Assembly: GCA_026983955.1 (NCBI GenBank)
Contig: JALSTB010000038.1
Coordinates: 1-64,000 of the forward strand
Source: Melioribacteraceae bacterium
GTDB taxonomy: Bacteria; Bacteroidota; Ignavibacteria; Ignavibacteriales; Melioribacteraceae
DNA: 64,000 nucleotides
Direction: 5' to 3'
The first letter of the stretch is position 1; each line of letters starts with the position of its first letter. This document shows, piece by piece, positions 1 through 8,352 of the stretch. The position numbers were made by a program, and so were the translations under genes. Below the pieces are notes generated by a model. The model had not been told where the DNA came from and made no database searches. It was given only the letters and a program-made list of their open reading frames with translations.

Positions 1-40
1 ATTTAATAGCATCTCAGAATAATGCAAATTAATCCGGATG

Positions 41-72
41 AAGCCCGTCTTTCTTTAAGAAACGACGGGCTT
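41..72. terminator. Rho-independent-type hairpin
   Basis: The 9-base arms AAGCCCGTC (41-49) and GACGGGCTT (64-72) are perfect inverted repeats. The spacer itself is nearly palindromic (TTTCTT / AAGAAA), so one long stem with a single bulged C is possible. It is followed on the plus strand by a short T-rich stretch. It probably ends a plus-strand gene outside the window and may also serve the minus-strand CYTH gene that ends at 92. Confidence 0.7.
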
Positions 73-91
73 TCATTTCCGCATAAATTAT

Positions 92-607
92 TCAGCTGCC
101 GGTAATTTTTTCCAGTAGCAAATCTTTATAAGATTTTTTTATTTGATTATCAAAATCCAGTTTCAAAAATTTTACAATTTCTCCGAATTCTTTTTTTGCT
201 TCTTCGTCCGTTATTCCATCGGCAACCGTTTCCAACTCCAAGAACAAACCTAAATTTTTAACATCGTCCAAGTGAATACGTGTATGATTGAAAATGTAAA
301 GAGTCCTCTTTTTTTCAACTGTAACAAGCTCTTCAAAAAGTCCGGTAAGATATTCAACCGGATCATCGCCCGATAAATAAAGTAAATTATAATTGCTCCA
401 TCTTTCCGGATTTTTTTCATCTCTGTTATACTTTATCAAACAGTATGTTCCGTTTTCAATCCGCAGCTTTAAAATTCCTCCGGAAACTTTATAGTAAATA
501 TCTTTCTGAACCAAAATTCCTTTGTAGTCGGCGTTCTTACTTTTTAATATCTCAATCAAATTTTCGTGTGAAGGTGTTTTTACCTTGATTTCCAAATTTT
601 TTCCCAT
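92..607 (-). CDS. CYTH domain protein (class IV adenylate cyclase-like fold)
   Basis: A 171-residue protein that fits the single-domain CYTH (CyaB/thiamine triphosphatase) family. It opens with an EIKVK motif at about residues 5-9, the family's EXEXK-type strand with Lys in place of the second Glu, as in many EIKAR-type members. It continues with alternating charged strands suited to a triphosphate tunnel. CYTH proteins bind triphosphates or polyphosphate with divalent metal; the actual substrate cannot be read from the sequence. The open frame extends upstream, but the ATG at 605-607 is chosen because the motif sits directly after it and the upstream translation is not CYTH-like and runs into the divergent neighbour. 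Function beyond the fold is unknown. Confidence 0.8.
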   Translation of the reverse strand: MGKNLEIKVKTPSHENLIEILKSKNADYKGILVQKDIYYKVSGGILKLRIENGTYCLIKYNRDEKNPERWSNYNLLYLSGDDPVEYLTGLFEELVTVEKKRTLYIFNHTRIHLDDVKNLGLFLELETVADGITDEEAKKEFGEIVKFLKLDFDNQIKKSYKDLLLEKITGS

Positions 608-696
608 AATTTTTATTCCTTCCGTGGTACGGATTATAACATTGATATTAAATTGAAAATAATTATTTTTATAACTCAAATGAACCGGACAAAAAT

Positions 697-1341
697 ATGA
701 AAAAACTACTATTAATACTTTTTCTATTACCGTTAATAACCGCTTTTCCGCAACGAATTGGTAAACTTGCGCCGGAAAAACCCCACGTAAAATTTCCACC
801 GAATGCTTGGGGTGTCGATTTACTATTCGGTGAAGGCGGCTTCGGTTTGGGTACTTTTTACAGATATTCATTCACCGAAACATTAACGGGCTTTGTCGAT
901 TTTTCAATTTCGGAATCCAAAGACGAACGTGAATTCGAAAGATTCGATATTTTCGGACGTCCACTTCCGGTCTTTGGCAAAAAGAACAGGGTTTTTCTTT
1001 TACCTTTGAATGCCGGAATTCAGAAGCGCTTGTTTTATGATGATCTGACCGATAATCTTCGTCCATATTTTACGCTTGGAGCCGGACCTGTGATGGTTGT
1101 TACCACGCCGGCAGATGAAGAATTTTTTACTTCGTTCGAAAGGGCTCAGGCAAAATTCGGGGTTGGCGGCTACATCGGAATCGGTGCTAATTTCGGGTTG
1201 AGTACAAGTAATTTGCTGGGAATAAATTTCCGTTATTCAATAGCTCATCTCTTTGACGAAGGTGTGGAAAATTTTTACGGAACTTTTCTTAAAAACATCG
1301 GAAGTTTTTACTTTGCAATAAATTTGGGAATGATGTATTGA
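697..1341 (+). CDS. Predicted outer-membrane beta-barrel protein
   Basis: A 214-residue protein with a clear Sec signal peptide (MKKLLLILFLLPLITAF, then Gln). The mature part has alternating glycine- and aromatic-rich strands (GFGLGTFYRYSF, YFTLGAGPVMVV, GVGGYIGIGANFG) and ends on an aromatic residue (NLGMMY). These are hallmarks of a small 8-stranded OmpW/OmpA-like barrel. No specific family is recognised. The stop codon overlaps the TTG start of the next gene (TTGA at 1338-1341), so the two are probably co-transcribed. It lies divergent from the CYTH gene, with an AT-rich 89-base spacer that must hold the promoters. Confidence 0.75.
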   Translation: MKKLLLILFLLPLITAFPQRIGKLAPEKPHVKFPPNAWGVDLLFGEGGFGLGTFYRYSFTETLTGFVDFSISESKDEREFERFDIFGRPLPVFGKKNRVFLLPLNAGIQKRLFYDDLTDNLRPYFTLGAGPVMVVTTPADEEFFTSFERAQAKFGVGGYIGIGANFGLSTSNLLGINFRYSIAHLFDEGVENFYGTFLKNIGSFYFAINLGMMY

Positions 1342-2054
1342 GTAATTTCAACGGATTCAGTGATGAATTATTTACTTTCTTTCGCGATCTTGAGAAAAAC
1401 AACAATAGAAACTGGTTCCAAGAAAACAAAATACGGTATGATGAATTTTTAGTTAAACCCGCCAAAGCCTTTGTTGAAGCTATCGCACCTTTTTTCAATA
1501 ATCTGGATCCGCAAATAAGAACAGCTCCGAAATTCAATCAAACTTTAATGCGGATAAATCACGATATGAGATTTCATAAGGGAAATCCGTATCGCACATA
1601 CTTTCTGATTCATTTCGGTAAGTTTAAATTGGACAGCGAATTTTATGTTTATTTCGATTCCAGCTCTGTGCAAACCGGACTTTTTATTAATAATTCAACC
1701 AAAGGGAAAAATTATTTTAAAAGAAATGCACTCCAATTCCGGAAAGAAATTGAAAATGTTTTTACCGAATACAAATTGAACAACAACTATTCTTTATTTA
1801 AATTGGAAAAAGAACCCGTGTTGCTGAAAACCCATATCAATATTCAGAAACATTTGGATCTACTATTAAATGAAAAAATGATATTAATACAAAAAGTAAA
1901 ACCTCCAACAAAAATAAAACTGCATTCCGCCTCATTTTTACCGGCAACAATGAAAATTTTCCACAATTTATTTCCGCTATATTGCTTTGCGGTTTCACCC
2001 GAGCCTTTAAAAAAAATTAAACATTTCGAAGATTACTCATGGGAAATTTTGTAA
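1338..2054 (+). CDS. DUF2461 family protein
   Basis: 238 residues matching the DUF2461/TIGR02453 family. The N-terminal part has the family's FxxFFRDLEKNNNRNWFQ block (about 10-28), followed by LMRINHDMRFHKGNPYRTYF (about 66-85) and a GKFKLDSEFYVYFD block. The biochemical role of the family is not known. The start is a TTG at 1338 that overlaps the preceding stop codon by three bases, pointing to translational coupling with the outer-membrane protein gene. The C-terminal third is less conserved with what I recall of the family. No transmembrane segment or signal peptide is visible, so a cytoplasmic protein is expected. Confidence 0.8.
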   Translation: MSNFNGFSDELFTFFRDLEKNNNRNWFQENKIRYDEFLVKPAKAFVEAIAPFFNNLDPQIRTAPKFNQTLMRINHDMRFHKGNPYRTYFLIHFGKFKLDSEFYVYFDSSSVQTGLFINNSTKGKNYFKRNALQFRKEIENVFTEYKLNNNYSLFKLEKEPVLLKTHINIQKHLDLLLNEKMILIQKVKPPTKIKLHSASFLPATMKIFHNLFPLYCFAVSPEPLKKIKHFEDYSWEIL

Positions 2055-2173
2055 TCGACCCGCATATTTTGATATGAATCACAGTTAAACGTATTATCAT
2101 CATTAGATTTGAACCATAACAAAACAGACTGTAAAGCAATTCGCTTTAATCAAGATTGCGGGAGGCAAAAAAA

Positions 2174-2587
2174 ATGAACACTGATTTATTCGATAGAAAA
2201 GTATATTTAAGCGGCAATACAATGCAGATGGACAAACGTGATTGGTTCTCATCTGTCTATCGCAAAGCAATAGGTTATACAATCGTAAAAATCAATACTC
2301 CGAGGGCAACAAGCAACGAAGCCGAGAATTTCAAAAGGTTTTTGGAACTGGAAGTAAAAAACAACAGCCTCAATTTTATTATTGATTTCGGTCAATGTGA
2401 ATTTATCGATTCAACTTTTATCGGAACAATTGTTAAAATATTCAACAAAGTTAAAAAAGGTAATAAAAATTTAATTCTGGTAGTACCCAACAAAAAACAA
2501 GCGTCCATATTGACGATAAATAAACTGGACAGACTGTTCAAGATTTTTCCGTCGATTGAGAATGCCATTTCGTTTGTATCTGCGTAA
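2174..2587 (+). CDS. STAS-domain protein, anti-anti-sigma-factor type
   Basis: 137 residues forming a single STAS domain. The segment FIIDFGQCEFIDSTFIGTIV (about 76-95) carries the serine (in IDST) that is phosphorylated by a partner kinase in SpoIIAA/RsbV proteins. The ATG at 2174 is chosen over an upstream TTG because a strong GGAGG ribosome-binding site lies at 2161-2165. No RsbW/SpoIIAB-like kinase or PP2C phosphatase is encoded nearby, so the partners are elsewhere. A TAGATTTG element at 2104-2111 resembles a Bacteroidota -7 box but has no convincing -33 partner. It converges with parA, leaving 14 bases between the stops. Confidence 0.8.
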   Translation: MNTDLFDRKVYLSGNTMQMDKRDWFSSVYRKAIGYTIVKINTPRATSNEAENFKRFLELEVKNNSLNFIIDFGQCEFIDSTFIGTIVKIFNKVKKGNKNLILVVPNKKQASILTINKLDRLFKIFPSIENAISFVSA

Positions 2588-2601
2588 GAAAGTTCGGATA
2601 C

Positions 2602-3387
2602 TTAACCGGCTTTAATTGAATTATAAGAAGTCCGTTCAATTATTTCTTTGGCAAGATTCATATATGCTTTGGAGGCTTTGGCTTTCGGATTTATCGAAAT
2701 TATCGGTTTGCCTAAAAATGTCGATTCACTCACTTCAACATTCTTCGGTATGGAAGTTTTAAACATAAAATTCGGATAACGTAACATCAACTCCTTTTTA
2801 ATCCTGAACGCCACTTTGGTATTATATTCGTACATCGTTACCAGAATACCTTCCACTTCAATCTTTTCGTTGTAATTCTTTTTTATGTATCCGATGTGCT
2901 CCATTATCCTTTCCACTTCGTTGAGTGAAAACTTTGCGGGTTTAACCGGAATGATAACCGAATCGGATGCAATTAACACATTTGTTGTAGTACCTATTAA
3001 CGTTGGCGGGCAATCAAAAATCACATAGTTATAACCGTAAACTTCCGAACCCATCAAATCGCTTAAAATCGATTCCCTTGAAGAAAGGTTTGCCAAGCGT
3101 TTCTCATCTGTGTACGAAAGTTTACGCATCGGAATAAAATCCAAATCCGGGTTATCCGTGCGGTGAATTACCGATTTAAAAGATTTATTAAAACTTAAAA
3201 CATCAAGCAAGTCACCTTTAATATCATTATCGGAAAAACCCAGAGCAGAGGCACATTGACCGGAAGAATCTACATCAATTAAGAGCGTTCGTTTTTTGTT
3301 CTGGGCAAGCGCGTACGAAAGGTTAATTGCCGTTATCGTCTTCCCAACTCCGCCTTTGGGTATAACTACCGCTATTATTTTGCCCAT
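2602..3387 (-). CDS. ParA/MinD-family ATPase (orphan)
   Basis: 261 residues with the deviant Walker A motif of ParA/Soj proteins (KGGVGKT, residues 11-17), the Walker A' region LLIDVDSSGQ and the Walker B strand VIFDCPPT. The family uses ATP-dependent dimerisation to segregate or position cargo such as chromosomes, plasmids, chemoreceptor arrays or carboxysomes. No ParB, parS cluster or cargo gene is next to it, and the neighbour is a STAS regulator. This argues for an orphan ParA positioning some other cellular structure, but the cargo is unknown. It is divergent from the membrane-protein gene at 3514. Confidence 0.85.
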   Translation of the reverse strand: MGKIIAVVIPKGGVGKTITAINLSYALAQNKKRTLLIDVDSSGQCASALGFSDNDIKGDLLDVLSFNKSFKSVIHRTDNPDLDFIPMRKLSYTDEKRLANLSSRESILSDLMGSEVYGYNYVIFDCPPTLIGTTTNVLIASDSVIIPVKPAKFSLNEVERIMEHIGYIKKNYNEKIEVEGILVTMYEYNTKVAFRIKKELMLRYPNFMFKTSIPKNVEVSESTFLGKPIISINPKAKASKAYMNLAKEIIERTSYNSIKAG

Positions 3388-3513
3388 GAACGTTTAATCT
3401 TGATTTTTAGAAACACTACCCTAATGGAGGTATTTAGAAATCAAATTTAATAAGAAGTAGAAAGAAAAAAAAGATATATTTGACTTTTGGAAAACAATTT
3501 TTATTTTTTCGTA
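3388..3513. promoter_or_regulatory. Divergent intergenic spacer with two possible -7 boxes
   Basis: This AT-rich spacer separates parA (minus) from the membrane-protein gene (plus). It contains TATATTTG at 3475-3482 on the plus strand and TAAATTTG on the minus strand (3442-3449). Both fit the Bacteroidota TAnnTTTG -7 consensus. Neither has a clear TTTG at -33, so these are tentative promoters. Confidence 0.3.
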
Positions 3514-4563
3514 ATGACAAGCCAAACGCTACAGATAGATAAATCTCTCACCGTAAAGAGGATAACCGCACTTTGGGCATTCAGTGAAGCGGCACTAGGT
3601 GGAATTCTTCACGCATTCAAAGTACCTTTTACTGGACTTTTTATCGGCGGTTTCGCAGTAATTTTTATCAGCCTTATTGCATATTATTCCGGTAACCCCA
3701 AAGAAATTGTAAAAGCTACATTTATAGTTATGTCGGTTAAATTCCTTGCAAGTCCGCATACACCTTTGACGGCTTATTTTTCGGTTATGTTGCAAGGTCT
3801 TACGGGATACGTGCTTTTTTACAAAAAAACTTTTTTCCGTTTGTCCGCTTTTGCATTGGGAACTTTAACATTATTGTTTTCATCCCTCCAAAAAATAATT
3901 ATCTCAACCCTTCTGTTTGGAATGACTTTGTGGGAATCCGTGGATTTATATTACCGTTTTATCATTAAACAATTTGCCAAAACATCCACAGCGTTAAGCG
4001 ACGTAAGTTTCAGTTTGGTACTAATTTCCGCATACACCGGTTTGCATTTATTAGCCGGAATGTTTTTGGGCATTATTGCGGGAAAATTGCCCGGTTGGAT
4101 AAACGACAATCATTCCGAATTGAAGCTGAAACTGATTGACGATAATTTTAACTTTAACAATTCAACAAGAAGAAAAAAAAGGAAATTCTGGTGGCAAAAA
4201 AAATCGGGTATTTTTTTGCTTTTCTTTTTAGTACAAATTGTCATAATTTCCTACTTCACTCCCGGTGCAGAGAAAAATTTTGCCGTTAGAATTGGATTGA
4301 TGCTTCTACGCGTTACGTTAATTTTATTTGTGTGGTTAAAATTCATTGCTCCTTTAATCTTAAAATTCCTTCAGAAACTTCTGCAAAAATACAATTATAA
4401 ATATTCTTCCGACATTGACTTAATCATTTCTTTGTTTCCGAATCTGAAAAAAATTCTTATTAGCAGTTATACTTATGCAAAAACCGAAAAAGGTTTGTTA
4501 AAAGTAAAATATTTCTTTGTTTATCTTTTCGTTATTCTTTTGGTAATGGATTTACATGAATGA
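3514..4563 (+). CDS. Polytopic membrane protein of unknown function
   Basis: About 349 residues from the ATG at 3514; a TTG at 3487 would add nine. Roughly eight hydrophobic segments are visible: five or six in the first 190 residues, then a basic cytoplasmic stretch (RRKKRKFWWQKK), then two or three more. The N-terminal half begins with ITALWAFSEAALGGILHAFKVPFTG, which gives an impression of an ECF S-component-like helix bundle; this is a guess. The stop codon overlaps the start of the NTPase gene (ATGA at 4560-4563). The pair is therefore translationally coupled and probably acts together, perhaps as a transporter or membrane complex with a nucleotide-hydrolysing partner. Confidence 0.65.
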   Translation: MTSQTLQIDKSLTVKRITALWAFSEAALGGILHAFKVPFTGLFIGGFAVIFISLIAYYSGNPKEIVKATFIVMSVKFLASPHTPLTAYFSVMLQGLTGYVLFYKKTFFRLSAFALGTLTLLFSSLQKIIISTLLFGMTLWESVDLYYRFIIKQFAKTSTALSDVSFSLVLISAYTGLHLLAGMFLGIIAGKLPGWINDNHSELKLKLIDDNFNFNNSTRRKKRKFWWQKKSGIFLLFFLVQIVIISYFTPGAEKNFAVRIGLMLLRVTLILFVWLKFIAPLILKFLQKLLQKYNYKYSSDIDLIISLFPNLKKILISSYTYAKTEKGLLKVKYFFVYLFVILLVMDLHE

Positions 4564-5054
4564 ATAGCGGCAAAATTTATATTCTCACCGGTGAAGTTAA
4601 TTCGGGTAAAACTACTGCATTACGCAAATGGTGCAACAACATAAAAAGATGCGGAGGGATACTTCAACCGAAAATAAACGGTGAACGCTACATTACTAAT
4701 ATCCGTACCGGTGAAAAAAAACTTCTATCCGTTTCAAAAAAAACAACAAACCAAAATGTTATTTCCGTTGGAAATTATACCTTTTCCAATTTAACATTTA
4801 CTTGGGCAAGAAATGTTTTATTAAACGAGGTTAAAAAAAATCCACCGTGGTTTATTGTAGATGAGTTCGGTAAATTGGAATTAAAAGGTTTGGGACTGGA
4901 GCCCGCAGTGGGCACTCTAATAAATTCCGTCTCAGCTGATACAAAAACAAATATGATTATTGTTATTCGTGATTATTTGGTTGGTGAGTTTCAAAAAAAA
5001 TACAGGCTACCGGTTGAAATAATTGACAAAGACAACTTATCCAAATTGTTTTAG
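4560..5054 (+). CDS. P-loop NTPase, THEP1-like
   Basis: 164 residues. The Walker A motif GEVNSGKT sits at about residues 10-17, and a Walker B-like strand WFIVDEFGKLELKG lies near 98-111. DExGxLEL is typical of the nucleoside-triphosphatase THEP1 (NTPase_1) family and its DUF2478-like relatives. Such proteins hydrolyse NTPs slowly and their cellular role is generally unknown. The four-base overlap with the upstream membrane-protein gene suggests a functional pair. A gap of 70 bases separates it from the phosphatase gene. I am confident of the P-loop fold and less so of the subfamily. Confidence 0.75.
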   Translation: MNSGKIYILTGEVNSGKTTALRKWCNNIKRCGGILQPKINGERYITNIRTGEKKLLSVSKKTTNQNVISVGNYTFSNLTFTWARNVLLNEVKKNPPWFIVDEFGKLELKGLGLEPAVGTLINSVSADTKTNMIIVIRDYLVGEFQKKYRLPVEIIDKDNLSKLF

Positions 5055-5124
5055 AACACATCAATGCATTCATAAAAAGAAAAGTTTTATTAACTTTACA
5101 GACTTATTAATTGAGAGGAACATT

Positions 5125-6756
5125 TTGAAAAAAGTACAATACGTTTTACTTCTTATTGCAATTTCCGTTCTGCATACTTACGGTGCAAACAAATATAACA
5201 ACGGAAGTATAAAGCTTGTAGTGCAAATTGTGGTTGATCAACTTCGCGGCGACGTTATAAATAAATTCCGCAAAAATTTAAGTGATGACGGGTTTTTACG
5301 ATTGGAAGCAAACGGTTTAAATTTTACTAATGCAAATTTTATCCATTCCGTTACCAAAACGGCTCCGGGACACGCGACAATTGCAACGGGCTCGGTTCCC
5401 GCTTTACATGGAATTATCGGGAATGACTGGTACGACGTTAAATTAGCCAAACAGGTTTACGCTTGTGAAGATCCCAATGCAAAAGTGTTCGGAGAAAGCA
5501 AAGGTTTATCCCCGAAAAACCTTGTTGTATCCACAATTTCAGATGAAATTTTCCTTGCAACCGGAGGCAAAGCTAAAATCTTCGGCGTTTCATTCAAAGA
5601 CAGAGGAGCAATATTTCTAGCGGGGCATTCCGGTAAAGCATTCTGGTTTTCCAAACGCAATAACGGTTTTACTTCAAGCTCATATTATTATAAAGAACCC
5701 CCCGGCTTTTTGAACTATTTTAATAATTTGAATTTAGTTCATAAATATTATAAAAGTAATTGGGAACTGCTTCTGCCGGAAGAAAATTATATTTACAAAA
5801 GCAAAGACAAAAACAAATATGAACGGACGGAAGGAAATTTGGGTAAAACCTTTCCACACAGTTTTGCAAACATCAAAGAAAATGAGTTTGGCGGTGTAAT
5901 TCCGTTTACACCGTACGGAGATAAAATAACATCCGATTTTGCTAAAGTTATTATTGATAAAAACGGACTTGGCAAGGATGACATTGTGGACTATTTATCC
6001 GTAAGTTTTTCTTCAACCGATTATATCGGTCACCGCTTCAGTCCAAATTCCCTTGAATACGAAGATCAAATTTACCGGCTGGATAGAGTAATTGCGGATT
6101 TTCTAAAATTTTTGGATGGTAAAATTGGTTTGGAAAATATCCTGGTTGTATTCACAGCCGATCATGGTGTTGCCGAATCCCCCGAATTTCTGGCAATGCA
6201 AAAGCAACCGGCGGGAGTACTTTCAACTTCAAGCTTTGTTGAAATGTGTAACGATTTCGGACGCAAAGAATATAAAATCAATTTCAACTTGGTTAAAAAT
6301 TTAATTCCGCCTTACATATACTTGGATGAAAACAGAATATTGAAAGCCGGATTAAAACTTTGCGAAGTGGAAAACGATTTGAGAACAATAATTCTGAAAG
6401 ACGAAGGAATTTACGACGTAATCACAAAATGCTTGGTAGAACGGAATGATATTATTACCAATCAAGTAACAATAAAAGTTGCAAATTCATTTTATCCGGG
6501 CCGCTCGGGCAATTTATACCTTGTAAATATGCCGGGGTGGTTTATGAGTTACAGCAAAGAAGAACGGGAAAACAGCGCCACACACGGTTCGCCTTGGAAT
6601 TACGATACTTTCGTGCCCTTAATTTTTATGGGTCCCGGAATACCAACCGGTTTAGATTCTTCCGAAAGCGGTCCGCAAGATATAGCTCCCACAATAGCAA
6701 ATCTTCTTGGAATTAAAAAACCTTCGGGCAGCGTAGGCCGTGTTTTGATAAAATAA
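5125..6756 (+). CDS. pafA: PafA-type alkaline phosphatase (phosphate monoesterase)
   Basis: 543 residues with a Sec signal peptide, exported to the periplasm or surface. From the TTG start at 5125, key residues fall almost exactly where Elizabethkingia PafA has them: metal ligand D38 (VVDQLRGD), nucleophile T79 (TKTAPGHATIATG), N100 (GNDW), and a K158/R160 pair (SFKDRGA) corresponding to PafA K162/R164. Further metal ligands are visible in STDYIGHRF, FTADHGV and the C-terminal ATHGS. The TTG start is preferred because it is preceded by GAGAGGA and gives a clean signal peptide; the frame extends upstream to an ATG inside the NTPase gene. It should release phosphate from monoesters. No phosphate-regulon element is evident. 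Confidence 0.88.
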   Translation: MKKVQYVLLLIAISVLHTYGANKYNNGSIKLVVQIVVDQLRGDVINKFRKNLSDDGFLRLEANGLNFTNANFIHSVTKTAPGHATIATGSVPALHGIIGNDWYDVKLAKQVYACEDPNAKVFGESKGLSPKNLVVSTISDEIFLATGGKAKIFGVSFKDRGAIFLAGHSGKAFWFSKRNNGFTSSSYYYKEPPGFLNYFNNLNLVHKYYKSNWELLLPEENYIYKSKDKNKYERTEGNLGKTFPHSFANIKENEFGGVIPFTPYGDKITSDFAKVIIDKNGLGKDDIVDYLSVSFSSTDYIGHRFSPNSLEYEDQIYRLDRVIADFLKFLDGKIGLENILVVFTADHGVAESPEFLAMQKQPAGVLSTSSFVEMCNDFGRKEYKINFNLVKNLIPPYIYLDENRILKAGLKLCEVENDLRTIILKDEGIYDVITKCLVERNDIITNQVTIKVANSFYPGRSGNLYLVNMPGWFMSYSKEERENSATHGSPWNYDTFVPLIFMGPGIPTGLDSSESGPQDIAPTIANLLGIKKPSGSVGRVLIK

Positions 6757-6877
6757 TCCGTTATGAAGCAACCGGCTTTAACTGAATATTCTTGTTAAAA
6801 TTAACTCCAAGAATTCCCAGCTTTTCACTATTTTATTATTCATTTTTCGAATTATTTGCAGATTAACAGGAGATTAT
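6757..6877 (+). other. Leader region of the purine/ureide-type operon
   Basis: A 121-base AT-rich spacer in front of the five-gene operon. It must hold the operon promoter, but no convincing -33/-7 pair can be seen. An AGGAG ribosome-binding site at about 6868-6872 serves the ATG at 6878. No riboswitch-like fold was recognised. Confidence 0.35.
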
Positions 6878-8344
6878 ATGGAAAATTGGAATTGGGATAT
6901 TCAAAATGAAGAATACCTCAAACGAACCATCCGGCGAGCCAAAGAAAGAAAAATTATACTACCGACATTCAAACAATTGAAACACCCCGAAACCATTCCA
7001 AATGAAATTCAAGAAAAATTAAGAGAGATAGGACTTTGGGACGTGCACCCGTTGAATTTGTTCAGAATAAACTGGGCAAACGATTATAAAACCGGTGGTA
7101 TTGGAGATATAAATTTTCTGGAAATTCCGCAAGAAATTACCGGAGTTAAAGCCAGGATAATCGGACTTGTGGGAAAGTTTTTCCCGACCGGCGCGCATAA
7201 GGTCGGCGCTACTTACGGTTGTTTGGTTCCGTATTTGGTTACCGGAAGATTCAATCCCGATTACCACAAAGCCGTTTGGCCTTCTACCGGAAACTATTGC
7301 CGTGGCGGAGCTTTTAATTCCGCATTGCTCGATGTTCATGCCGTGGCAATTCTGCCGGAAGAAATGAGCAAGGAAAGATTTGACTGGCTGAAAGAAATAG
7401 GTGCCGAAATTTATGCCACGCCGGGTTGCGAAAGCAACGTAAAAGAAATATATGACAAATGCCACGAACTTGAAGCCGAAAGCGATGAATATGTAATCTT
7501 CAATCAATTCGATCAATTCGGCAATGCCGTTTGGCATTACGAAATTACCGGTTACACAATTGAAAAACTTTTCAATCAGATTAAAAGCGGAAAACAAAGA
7601 TTAAGCGCTTACGTTAGTGCTACCGGTTCCGCGGGAACAATTGCCGCCGGAGATTATTTGAGAAAAGTAAACCCGCAGATTAAAGTCCTTGCTTCCGAAG
7701 CATTGCAATGCCCCACACTTTTGATGAACGGATTCGGTGGACACAGAATTGAAGGCATTGGCGACAAACACGTTCCGTGGATCCACAACGTTAAAAACAC
7801 CGATGCTGTTGCGGCTATTGATGATGAAGACCCTCTTAGAATCTTACGCCTGTTTAACGAACCCGCCGGTTCGGAATTTCTTAAAAGCCTGGGCGTGGAT
7901 TCCAATACGATTGAAAAGTTACCGTACCTCGGAATTTCCTCGGCAGCAAATCTACTGAGTTCTATTAAATTGGCAAAGTATTTCGAGATGAACGAAAATG
8001 ATGTGATCTTCACAATTTTTACCGACTCAAAAGAAATGTACAACTCACGCCTGCAAGAAATGAGGGAAGAATGGGGTCCGTACACCAATGTGCAAGCCGA
8101 AATCGATTGGAATTCGGTGATTAAAAAACAATCGGTGGATTACTTTAAAGAACTTTCCTACTACGACAAAAAGGCAATACACAACTTGAAATATTTCACT
8201 TGGGTCGAACAACAAGGAAAAGATGTTGAGGAACTTAATGCACAATGGTACGATGAAAATTACTGGGAAGAACGTTTCAACATTGCCGGTACGTGGGATA
8301 AATTAATAGCGGACTTCAATAAAAAAGTCCAAAAGGATAATTAA
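6878..8344 (+). CDS. PLP-dependent fold-type II enzyme in the YgeX position
   Basis: 488 residues, larger than YgeX (about 400). Fold-type II (TrpB/cysteine synthase-like) features are clear: a probable Schiff-base lysine K108 in TGAHKVGA, an asparagine loop STGNY (136-140), and a glycine-rich phosphate loop ATGSAGT near residue 248. The sequence does not resemble E. coli diaminopropionate ammonia-lyase YgeX outside these motifs. It is the first gene of an operon with HyuA, SsnA, YgeY and YgeW homologues, with only eight bases to the next gene. A role in an amino-acid or ammonia-releasing step of purine/ureide breakdown is inferred from context; the substrate is unknown. It could also be described as a cysteine-synthase-family protein. 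Confidence 0.8.
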   Translation: MENWNWDIQNEEYLKRTIRRAKERKIILPTFKQLKHPETIPNEIQEKLREIGLWDVHPLNLFRINWANDYKTGGIGDINFLEIPQEITGVKARIIGLVGKFFPTGAHKVGATYGCLVPYLVTGRFNPDYHKAVWPSTGNYCRGGAFNSALLDVHAVAILPEEMSKERFDWLKEIGAEIYATPGCESNVKEIYDKCHELEAESDEYVIFNQFDQFGNAVWHYEITGYTIEKLFNQIKSGKQRLSAYVSATGSAGTIAAGDYLRKVNPQIKVLASEALQCPTLLMNGFGGHRIEGIGDKHVPWIHNVKNTDAVAAIDDEDPLRILRLFNEPAGSEFLKSLGVDSNTIEKLPYLGISSAANLLSSIKLAKYFEMNENDVIFTIFTDSKEMYNSRLQEMREEWGPYTNVQAEIDWNSVIKKQSVDYFKELSYYDKKAIHNLKYFTWVEQQGKDVEELNAQWYDENYWEERFNIAGTWDKLIADFNKKVQKDN

Positions 8345-8352
8345 ACGCTAAC

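Noticed and set aside
6760-6790. AACCGGCTTTAACTGAAT resembling AACCGGCTTTAATTGAAT at the end of parA (near 2602)
   Set aside because: A match of this length with one or two differences is expected by chance in 64 kb, and the second copy is coding sequence.
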